From Muscardinus avellanarius (lineage: Eukaryota; Chordata; Mammalia; Rodentia; Gliridae): 64,000 bases of DNA. The position numbers and the translations under genes are program-made. Of the stretch, positions 56,032 to 64,000 are shown piece after piece (the stretch's first letter is position 1; each line of letters starts with the position of its first letter). The notes beneath the pieces were generated by a model. That model was not told where the DNA came from. It made no database searches and worked only from the letters and a program-made list of their open reading frames with translations. The stretch spans positions 29,555,575-29,619,574 of the forward strand of contig OY726563.1 in the NCBI GenBank assembly GCA_963383645.1, in the 5' to 3' direction.

Positions 56032-57059
56032 GTTTATAATTTTAATTTTAGGAACCAGTTCAATATGGTAAGGTTTCTTACAAAAAGTAGCCTGTATGAT
56101 CATATTACATATAATCTCTTTTAAATGCAGCCTTTCTTTTAAACCAATTACATTTTATATGAATTTTTAATAGCTCTCATTGTTTTAGTAAGAGATAACA
56201 TCTTGTCACAGGCTTCTAGTGAAATATGCACATGTTAATTTTTCAGTCTGTTTTTATGTAAGGTAGATTTGAATCTTTCTAGAATCTTAGGAACTTTATT
56301 ATTTTTATTGCCATTTTATGTTACAATTAGTATGGAACTTGTCGTCAATGTATATTTAAGAGGGAAGCTATTACCTTGAATATTCAGAGGTATCTCGCCT
56401 AACAAGTTGTATAATATCTTAAAATAGGAAAGAGCTTCTCAGAATTCTTTATTTCCTTTTTATATAGTCTTCTAATTTTTCATTTTATTAAATTTTATTC
56501 ATGATACACAATTATATTAATTTTAAAAATCAAGGGAAAGTATAAACCTCAGGAAAAGCATAATTTTACCTTTCAAAATAAAGATTTCTTGTATTGTTTT
56601 TTTTTATATTTCCCAAAGCACATTTTTTTCTATGGTTTATTCAAAATTGCATATCATTAGCTAATTATGGTGAAAAAATTCTTTATTTCTAAGACACAAA
56701 TTTGGCTCACAACAACATCATTTGTGTAATTCTGATGTTATGGAAAATCACAAAAAATATTATACATGAATACAGTGACATGACCTTTTCCGTCTTTATT
56801 TGATGCAAACTTTGTAGAGTATACTTATGCCTCTCTACATATTAACTACAAGTAGGCCTCTGGGACTGTATAGTTGGTATTGGGAAGACCCTTAGCGAAC
56901 ATTTTTTATAATATATGAGATGTTAGAATAGCACATTTCAAAGCCATAGCCTTGCTGAAATAGTTCAAATATAAGTGAGGTACAATGGCTACAGTGAGTG
57001 TAATTGACAAATTTCTTGATGTTAAATTGGTAAGCTTTTGGCTTTGATTTAGCCAGAAA
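56032..57059. other. No recognisable feature
   Basis: About 1 kb of AT-rich unique DNA. Confidence 0.5.
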
Positions 57060-57071
57060 GGGGGGGGGGGG
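57060..57071. repeat. G12 homopolymer
   Basis: Twelve consecutive G after 'agccagaaa'. Long G runs are much rarer in mammals than A/T runs. Confidence 0.9.
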
Positions 57072-57668
57072 CATTGTGGTGGCAATCACACAAAAGCCAG
57101 GCTTTGCAGCAGCTTAGATATGCCTTACTGTTATTTTGCTTTTACAGGATTGGACCTAAACAGAACCACATCCTGCTTTAGATTTTGTGTTTCTTCCTCA
57201 CTAATTGAGCTAGTTCTAATTTCCAGATCATGGGCATCAGGTGCACTGTGGTTTTACAGTCAGTTGTTCATATATATGGATTCAATTCAACCAACTTTGG
57301 ACAGAAAGTATTTGAAAAAGCCAAATAGCTTAAAAAAGCAAAACATTACTTTGCTACATTCCCTCTGTCCTTGAGCATGGGCTTCTAACATCTCAGAATA
57401 CATACTGACACAGAAAATTTGTTTCAGTCTTGAAATCACTATGATTTCACCTTTTGCCACATCTGTCCAAGTTTTTATTCTACTTTCTCTTACTGACACT
57501 TCTTCCTACTTCAGCTTTTATAGGCCCTTATGATTACACTGGTCCCAGGATAATCTCTACATACCAATTTTAACTAGTAAGCATTCTCAGTTATCTCTAT
57601 AAAATCCCTTCATAAAGTCCGTATTTTACCAAGTAACTTTAGAATCCTGCCTTTGTTTTTTTGTGGGT
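57072..57668. other. No recognisable feature
   Basis: Unique-looking. An 84-codon plus frame at 57120-57374 has no family resemblance that I can identify. Confidence 0.45.
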
Positions 57669-57887
57669 TTTTTTTTTTTTTTTTTTGTATGTGTGACACT
57701 GAAGATTGAACCCAGGTGCATTCTACCTCCGAGCTATACCCCCATCCTATTTTATTTTTATTTTGAAATAGTATTTAACTAGATTGATGAGACTCTCACT
57801 GATTGCTAAGGCTGTTCTCGAACCTGAGATCCTCCTGTCTTAGCTTCCCATGCACTGGGATTATGAGCGTGTGCCACCATGCCTGGC
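57669..57887 (-). mobile_element. B1-dID SINE
   Basis: An antisense copy with a T20 tract. 'ctgcct' on both sides (left 'tcctgccttt', right 'tctgcctatc'). Confidence 0.87.
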
Positions 57888-57989
57888 TCTGCCTATCATT
57901 TTAGTGTTTTGCATATCATAATATTTTTTCATCATGTTATTTTTAAATTACCTATGTATTTTAAAGCCAGATATATATGTATTTTAAGG

Positions 57990-57990
57990 C

Positions 57991-58028
<38 letters not shown>
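57990..58028. repeat. (TA)n(GA)n microsatellite
   Basis: About 9 TA units followed by about 10 GA units. Confidence 0.95.
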
Positions 58029-58031
<3 letters not shown>

Positions 58032-58526
58032 GTGAAGTTAATTTTATCCATTTTGTTAATTGCATTTAATTATTGTATTTGAAATATTTATATTTATTTA
58101 ATTATTGATACATTGAGATTTATGTCTTATACTTGTTTAGAATCTTTCCCTTTATTCCCACTGTGCTTATTTCTTTTCCACCCTTCCCGCCTTTCTTTGG
58201 ATTACTAGAATTTTTAAGTTATTGAATAATTTTGAGTATATCCCTTCTAAGATCACTTACTGGGTGCTCAAGGTATTATACATACTTAATTTATCATAGT
58301 CTACTAATATGTATATTATACCACTTCTAATAGAAAGTAAAAAGATTAAGTCATTGTACTTGCTCTGTTTATGATGTAATTATCTTATAAATTACCTCTG
58401 TATGCACTGAGAATCACATAAAATATAATTTTTATTTGCAAACATATAGCATAATTTTTATAAAACAAGATAATAGTCCAGTATATATAATACATATATA
58501 CTATATAATAATATTCTTTAATCATT
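58029..58526. other. No recognisable feature
   Basis: AT-rich DNA up to the composite element. Confidence 0.5.
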
Positions 58527-58541
58527 TATTTCCATGTTTCT

Positions 58542-59220
58542 TTTTTCACTTGTATATGTGATTTATTTATTTATTTATTTATTATTTTATATTTTTATTG
58601 GTGCATTGTAATCATACATCACATTGGAATACAAGACTTGAGATGATATACAAGCACACATCATCCAATTAGCCCTCATCCAATCTCCATTCCATTCCCT
58701 CCCCTTCCCTCGATCCCATGCTTGACTGGTGATTATCTTTGATACATTTGTTTACGTACATCATGAGTTTTAAAGAGGGTCTATCTTCCCCCATCCCCTC
58801 CCCTCTGATTGGTCACCTTAATTGCTTCACTATAGGGCCCTTTCTACTACTCGACCTCCTCCTGTTACCCCTTTCCTCCTAGTTTTTGCTAATTAGGGGA
58901 AGCATCTGGTTTTTATTTTCTGTGCTATTTCTCTGGCATGCCGCATTGCAAGTTCCGATCCCACTCTTGACAGCCTCAGTAGTGGCCTGGCTACCCGGAG
59001 GACTCTCATCCCGACCTCAATAGCTCCAGCACCGGCCTTGCCTCATGGGAGGCCCTGATCCTGGCCTCGCTGGCCCTCTCACCGAACTAAACCCTTGGCT
59101 GGCTCTGATCCCAGCCTTGGAGGCCCCAGCACCAGCCTTGCCTCACGGCAGGCTCCAATCCCGGCCTCGCTGACCCTGGCACCAGCCTAACTCCTCAGCA
59201 GGCTCCAATGCCGGCCTCGC
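58542..59220 (-). mobile_element. Composite retroposon: GC-rich VNTR joined to L1 3'UTR
   Basis: Read on the minus strand, the order is: a GC-rich array of 50-bp units (59220 to about 58945), then L1 3'UTR (about 58920 to 58595), ending with an L1-type terminus and AATAAA, then (ATAA)n, about 20 nt of other sequence and A6. Both ends lie inside one 15-bp identical duplication, tatttccatgtttct (58527-58541 and 59221-59235), so the whole came in as one RNA-derived insertion. No ORF1 or ORF2 sequence is present. The plan (VNTR, then retroelement 3' part, then A tail) parallels primate SVA, although the sequences are unrelated. It could instead be an L1 in which 5'UTR monomers were joined to the 3'UTR by splicing or deletion. 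Confidence 0.75.
58945..59220. repeat. 50-bp GC-rich tandem repeat array
   Basis: At least four clear units of 50-51 bp starting near 59001, 59052, 59102 and 59152, plus partial units at both ends. Common core: 'ggctc(c/t)gatcc(c)ggcctcgctg', then 'ccccagcaccagccttgcct'. Units differ at many positions, so the array is not a recent expansion. Confidence 0.85.
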
Positions 59221-59429
59221 TATTTCCATGTTTCTGAAACCTAAAGAATTACTTTTTCTTCATTTGACATTAAAATCTAACTAGATATATTCATCTACTT
59301 TGAAAGTTTATCCAAAATTATACTTTATGTTTGAGAACTCAGAGGACCATCATACTATACCTATGAGAATAACACAGAATACTTCCAATACTCTAAGTGC
59401 TAGAAGGCCCCACCAGACTCAGACAGAGG

Positions 59430-59630
59430 TGGGATGGATCGCAGTAGCATATGCCTGTAATTCCAATACTTGGGAGACTGACACAAAAGAATCACAAATT
59501 GGAGGTCAGTGCACAGTAACACAGCAATACCTTATTTCAAAATAAAAAGTGAAAAAGGGCTGGAATGTAGCTCAGAGTTAGAATGCTCCTGGGATCAAGC
59601 CCTAGTACTGCCAAAAAAAAAAAAAAAAAA
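59430..59630 (+). mobile_element. B1-dID SINE (diverged head)
   Basis: A sense copy with an A18 tail. The head is diverged ('gatcgcagtagcatatgcct'). Confidence 0.83.
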
Positions 59631-60454
59631 GTTTCTATGTGCTAACAGAAAGGTTTGTCCTCAGTTCATAGTTTAGTAAAGGGAGGAATCTTGAGCCCTC
59701 TCATGAGTCAAACTGGGATCCCTGAGTGAAAACTAAGGTATTACCCAAACCATAGCAGAAGTTGACCTATAGGATCTTGACATATCTGCTGCTGCTTTGA
59801 GTCTTAGAAATCAGGAACACATGTAGCCATATGAGTCAAACTCTTTGCTTTGTCCTTGGAAGGTGAAGGGTTTCCTCAGAGATGTGTAATACTTATATGA
59901 GAGGATAAGCCTCAGGTCCAGAGAGAAAAACACCAATCCCTGCCAGAAGTCAAAACAAAAACCCTGAGGGAAAAGAATGAACCACTACCCGGTTTTGAAT
60001 AGAGGTGACAACAAAGAATCCGGCCCTATAATTATAGCCAACTCTTTAAGACCCTAGGTGGAAGTTTCAGACCATGGATTCTCTGCATTAAAATTCTAAG
60101 GGTATGAGATCCTTGGTGAGAAGTTGCAGCCACTGTTCAACAAAAGAACTAGAGGCGGCCCCCTATATGATACCAGGGTGATGACTCTCAGTGAGAACTG
60201 AAGACTCCAAGAACACCAAGACAGAGGGTCTGCCAGAGCTTTACGTACTGAATGCTACATGACTGGTACTTGAAGAAATCCTCATGTTCTCTTTGGTGGT
60301 CTCAGAAAATTAAGGGCTTTCTTAATTACTATAGATATTTATTCCTTCTAAATATCTTGCAGAATAAACTGAATTTTCTTTTACAAGATGATAATAGGTA
60401 TCCGTGGCTATTTACAATTGTGTGTATGTGTGTGTGCTATGAGGCACACACCTA
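59631..60454. other. No recognisable feature
   Basis: Near-average base composition from 59640 to 60230. Phrases such as 'cctgagtgaaaactaagg' recur loosely ('ctcagtgagaactgaag', 'ccttggtgagaagttg'), which hints at an old internally repetitive element such as an ERV leader. Not proven. Confidence 0.35.
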
Positions 60455-60598
60455 AATCTATTTTATTTTCTGTTTTGAGACAAGCTCTCACTAGGTTGCT
60501 GAGAGTCTCACTCCATTACTGAGGCTAACTTCAAACCTGTGATCCTCCTGTCTCAGCCTCCCAAGTACTGGAATTACAGGAATGGGCCACCATACCCA
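60455..60598 (-). mobile_element. SINE, mostly the 7SL-like half
   Basis: Antisense from 'tattttattttctgttttga' to 'gggccaccatacccagc'. The ID half is replaced by a TG-rich stretch. Confidence 0.8.
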
Positions 60599-60741
60599 GC
60601 CTCAGTTTAAATTTTGCTCAAGCCTTACACACACACATACCATCTACACAAATATTCATATAAAACCTGTAGGGTTTTCTGTGTGAAGGAAGAATTATGA
60701 TCATCTTTAAGTTAAATTTGAAAAGAAATAATATGTTCATG

Positions 60742-60920
60742 CTGGGCAAGGTGGTACATGCCTCTTATCCCAATACAGGTGAAGAAGACATAGGAAGATA
60801 AGAGTAGGTTCTAGGGCAGTCTCAGCAACTTAGTGAGAACCTGTTTCAAAATTAAACATAAAAAAGGATGAGGTATAGCTTGGAGAAAGCATCCCCCTGG
60901 GTTCAATCCCTAGTACAAAA
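60742..60920 (+). mobile_element. B1-dID SINE
   Basis: A sense copy with an internal deletion in the head. Flank 'taatatgttc' is found on both sides. Confidence 0.85.
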
Positions 60921-61025
60921 AAGGAAAATAAGTAATATGTTCCAATATTGAACCTACTATACACAAATATATAATATGTGTATAATAATATCTAGTTAGG
61001 CCTTCATTAATTTCACTAAATAAAA

Positions 61026-61235
61026 GTGATAAGTTGGGTCCTGCACTCATGTGACTTTGCGTCACATGACCTCTGCATGGGCAGGGGGGGGCCGAAACCC
61101 CCGCGAGAATTGGGCATTCCCGTGAGTAAACCCCCCATCTCGAGAGATGCATACCTTGAAAAGGAGAGCCCGCGTCCTCTAGCTTTGGATGGGCTGGACG
61201 GGCGCACGGGCCCCACGGTGCCTTGCCCATATTTT
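61026..61235. other. CpG-rich block of unknown origin
   Basis: About 200 bp with roughly ten CpGs and G/C runs ('gcaggggggggccg', 'aaacccccgcgag', 'gggcgcacgggccccacgg') in an AT-rich surrounding. It contains an 83-codon plus frame and a 106-codon minus frame, neither recognised. No poly(A), TSD or LTR termini identified. Options: part of a young ERV or L1 5'UTR, a retrocopy of a CpG-rich 5' exon, or a true small CpG island. Confidence 0.6.
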
Positions 61236-61391
61236 CTACTTAGTTGTTATACTTTTAAAATTACATTTATTACTTAAGTATCAGGGTTTTTTTTTACAAT
61301 AATTTACAAATTCTGTTTCTTTCATTCCATTTTCATGGTGTTTGCCTCCACAGAAGTAAAGTTTATTTTTGCATATTAATCTTATGCCTGA

Positions 61392-61593
61392 GCCGGGCAT
61401 GGTGGCACACGCTTGTAATCTCAGCATTCAGGAGGCTGAGACAGGAGGATCGTGGTTCGCGGACAGCCTCAGCTACTTAGTGAGGCCCTCTGCAACTCAG
61501 TGAGACTGGTTTCAAAATAAAGAATAAAAATAGGACAGGAGGTGTAGTTCGGAGGTCGAATGCCCCTGGGTTCCACCCCCAGACCTGCAAAAA

Positions 61594-61632
<39 letters not shown>

Positions 61633-61637
61633 AAATA
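61392..61637 (+). mobile_element. Young B1-dID SINE with (AAAT)n tail
   Basis: A sense copy ('gccgggcatggtggcacacg') with about 12 AAAT units. Identical 14-bp duplication aatcttatgcctga (61378-61391 and 61638-61651). Confidence 0.95.
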
Positions 61638-61829
61638 AATCTTATGCCTGACAACCTTTATAAACACTTTTAGTCATTTAATGGCTTATCATTGTAGATT
61701 ATCCTCATATAAATTCTAATAATCTGTTAATGATACTTTTTTTCTTATATTCCAAGCACATCGATTCTCTTTGATTCTTCAGTTTCCCACTACTTTATTA
61801 AAATATAAAGTAGAAGGCTGGGCACGCCA

Positions 61830-62473
61830 TGTTGCAGGGGATAGGCTGGGGGGGAAAGGTGCATGGTGTGTGTGTGTGGAGAAGTTATCCCACTCCCACT
61901 ATCACACAGACAGACAAACAGAAAAACCGTGGATTCTTGTCCTAAGCTAAGAATAAGTATTCATCGCTTGGACAGCTGCTGAAGATTTGAAGAAGTTTAT
62001 TAAAAAGATAGAAATATAGAGATAGTTATAGCCCTGTGCCGGAGCGGGGCACAGGGGGGCATTTCGAATGAAAATGCCAAGGAACTCCAGTTTACTGAGT
62101 TTTTATCCTGTCTAAGTCCAGCAGGTCCCTCTGATTTTTAGAGATCATGTTACACCTTATCTCCAGCCCCTGCTCTGCTTCCGTTATCTCTCCAGCCGGA
62201 TTTATGGCCTAAAGGGGGAGGCATCTCTGTCTTCAAACACAGGCCCAGTTTTATGGCCGGAGGGGGAGGCATCTCTGTCTCCAGACGCAGGCTTTTACAT
62301 TCTGTCTTCTCCCCCAAACTGTGTCAAATTGTTCTTAGGAATGCAAGGACATGTTAGCTAACCCTGGCTTTCTTAGTAAAGAAGATATCTTTCAAGGTTG
62401 GACATCTTTCCCAGTATTGATACATTAATACTTTTTTTCTTTCTTTTTAAACTCTCTTTCTAATACTAGTACA
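61830..62473 (-). mobile_element. ERV LTR (antisense), next to a polypurine tract
   Basis: A 644-bp LTR. On the minus strand it starts TGTACTAG (62473) and ends CTGCAACA (61830). It is preceded by a polypurine tract, AGAGGGGGGAA (complement of 62474-62484), which places retroviral internal sequence upstream in sense and makes this the 3' LTR of a partial ERV. U3 holds a two-copy module (62201-62244 and 62250-62292). A TATA-like box lies near 62099-62107 and an AATAAA at the complement of 61996-62001. Not solo, judged by the purine tract. The group (beta- or gamma-like) is not certain. Confidence 0.75.
62201..62292. repeat. Two-copy U3 repeat, period 49 bp
   Basis: Both units read 'tttatggcc...gggggaggcatctctgtct...aggc'. 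Tandem U3 repeats commonly carry enhancer sites. Confidence 0.92.
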
Positions 62474-63660
62474 TTCCCCCCTCTGTCTAGTAACTTCCTG
62501 ACATCTGTCAGGCCAAGGGTAGGTAAAGAAAATACAGTTTGATATTTATAATTTTACAAACATTCAACATGAGCTAATTTCCCATCAATGTCATCCCATT
62601 ACTATTACATACATACATGTACCCCTAGCAAAGGAATCAGAGTGACGACTCATCGAGCTGTTTCGAAGCTGAACAGGGGCGATGTAAGGGGGCCCTGGCT
62701 TAGGGTACATATGTATGAAATTGGCATGGGGAGATTAGATGGGTCCATGTCGTGTGTGTCTATGACGAGTCAAAGGCCTCGGTAGATGTCTGCCAGGTTT
62801 TGTCTGTCAGAACACTTTAACCCTATGAGATAATATTTATGATACAGGTTAATAACATAGCATTTAAATGAAAAATTAAAAGTAAAAGTTTTGTTGACTT
62901 AAGCTGAAACACATAAAAGTGGGATGCATAAGTTTATTTTGCACCACGTGAATCCAGAAATTAGTGTTGTGGAGACCTGAAATAGGCTTTAGAATAAAGA
63001 TTTTAGATGATTTGATGAATGCCAGGTCACCTGGACAAAACAGAATTTACCTTTTTCCTCTGGCACTGTTTGAAGTTTACTTAAAACTTATTGGTCAGCT
63101 GACAATAGGGTAACATTGTTATCTAGGACTATGTCTCAGTCAAAAAAGATCTAAAAGTTTCCCTTGGCATGAGTGAAAGCAAGGTGCCAATCTTCACCTG
63201 GATTGGTCTCTAGATTGCTTATCTGGTGGATTTAACAAGCTTTTGGAATTAATTTCCACAACTTATTTTATTTATTCTTCTGATTTTTTTTATCCTGGTC
63301 CTTTGTTTTTCTTAGGGACAACCTTAGGACAAACCTAACAATATGTTTTCTTAGTCTCACAAAACCTTCTTTCTCTGTATTTACCAACATATAAAGAAAT
63401 ATATCTATAGGCTTTTTATGTCTATCCTTTTGTTGTTATCTATAAACAAACCCAAAGAAAAGCATAGCATTTAATGTTGTTCACATATCAGCAATCAAAA
63501 AAAACCCATTTAAAAGACTTAAGTGTTACTTTAAACCTCATGAAGTTAATAGCATTTTAAAGCATTGCATTTAGCATTTTTAACTTAATTGAACTATAGA
63601 TTACATGGAAAATTAAGACATTAGATAAATATCACTAGCACCTTAAAACCTTAATTTTGC
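62474..63660 (-). mobile_element. ERV internal region, non-coding as seen
   Basis: Sequence upstream (in sense) of the polypurine tract. No gag, pro, pol or env frame is recognisable on the minus strand. It is either a decayed 3' end or a non-autonomous ERV with non-coding internal sequence. The far border is uncertain, and the element may continue past the SINE or outside the window. Confidence 0.4.
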
Positions 63661-63689
63661 AAAAGGAGTAATATTAAAGACACTGTATA

Positions 63690-63845
63690 TTTTATTTGAC
63701 CACACACCTTACCCTATTTTTATTCTTTATTTTGAAACAGGGTCTCACTGAGTTGCAGAGGGCCTCACTAAGTAGCTGAGGCTGTCTGCGAACCGAGATC
63801 CTCAGGTCTCAGCCTCCCGAATGCTGGGATTACACCACCCCCAGC
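63690..63845 (-). mobile_element. B1-dID SINE, partial
   Basis: Antisense: a short ID remnant, then the T-rich centre and 7SL-like half ('tgaaacagggtctcactgag' to 'accacccccagct'). Confidence 0.82.
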
Positions 63846-64000
63846 TACTATAGTGTTTTAATAATCTTTACTATTTTATCTTCTTTATTTTTTGAAATGT
63901 TATATCTAAGTGATCAAATGTTTGATATCAGACAAATGTGCCAAGACATCCTGCTGCCTCGGCATCTATGTGTTGAGACCCCCACTCCACATAGTTTATC
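63846..64000. other. No recognisable feature at the window end
   Basis: AT-rich, then near-average sequence with 'ttgagacccccactccacat' at the end. Too short to judge. Confidence 0.4.

Noticed and set aside
58945..59220. CRISPR or coding repeat domain in the GC-rich array
   Set aside because: A head-to-tail 50-bp VNTR without spacers. The frames contain stops, and it lies within a retroposon's target duplication.
61026..61277. Protein-coding exon in the CpG-rich block
   Set aside because: Both strands are open because of base composition. There is no splice site or recognised domain, so it is reported only as an unusual block.

Overview
This is a mammalian nuclear intergenic or deep-intronic window. 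It is AT-rich, has no long open frames, and is packed with interspersed retroelements. The dominant short repeat is a composite SINE of about 200 bp. Its 7SL/B1-like head (box near 'gcttgtaatccc') is followed by an ID-type tail derived from tRNA-Ala (tRNA-like A box 'tagctcagaggtag', B box 'gggttcaatcccc') and an A-rich or (AAAT)n tail. This B1-dID type of architecture is known from squirrels and related rodents, so a sciurid (ground squirrel, marmot or tree squirrel) is the best guess. Rodent-type L1 copies, MaLR LTRs and ERVK/IAP-like LTRs fit the same assignment. I see no intact protein-coding gene. The only hint of a host gene is a 40-nt segment at 8293-8332 bounded by near-consensus splice sites.

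Layout. 0-6.3 kb: L1 3' ends, a long antisense L1 carrying a solo LTR, and an MLT1-like LTR. 6.4-13.4 kb: many SINEs, a MaLR LTR split by a SINE, the exon-like segment, a 5S rRNA fragment and an L1 3' end. 13.8-15.4 kb: a dense retroposition site with a SINE, a YBX1 retrocopy fused to a SINE, and another SINE. 15.4-21.6 kb: mostly unique AT-rich DNA plus a train of three SINEs. 21.6-25.5 kb: a sense L1 with 5'UTR, ORF1 remnant and an internal deletion that joins the end of ORF1 to the middle of ORF2. 25.5-26.2 kb: a broken MAGE-family pseudogene. 27-31 kb: a 5'-inverted (twin-primed) L1, another L1 3' end and a 440-bp palindromic TA-rich tract. 31-40 kb: ERV LTRs, microsatellites and a four-deep nest (SINE in LTR-like element in SINE in L1M). 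40.9-42.3 kb: nested SINE cluster. 42-58 kb: MaLR LTRs, SINEs seeded with (GT)n or (TTTA)n, and a 126-bp unidentified insertion with a relative 1.4 kb away. 58.5-59.2 kb: an SVA-like composite, in which a 50-bp GC-rich tandem array is joined to an L1 3'UTR inside one target-site duplication. 61-64 kb: a CpG-rich island of unknown origin, and an antisense ERV LTR with a polypurine tract and non-coding internal sequence running toward the window edge.

The main theme is L1-machinery activity and its by-products: processed and chimeric cDNAs, twin priming, possible short 3' transduction, and repeated use of the same target site. The two most unusual objects are the YBX1-SINE chimera (14045-15081) and the VNTR/L1-3'UTR composite (58542-59220). 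All repeat family names rest on recognition by eye, and boundaries are generally good to about 5-20 bp except where a target-site duplication (TSD) is given.
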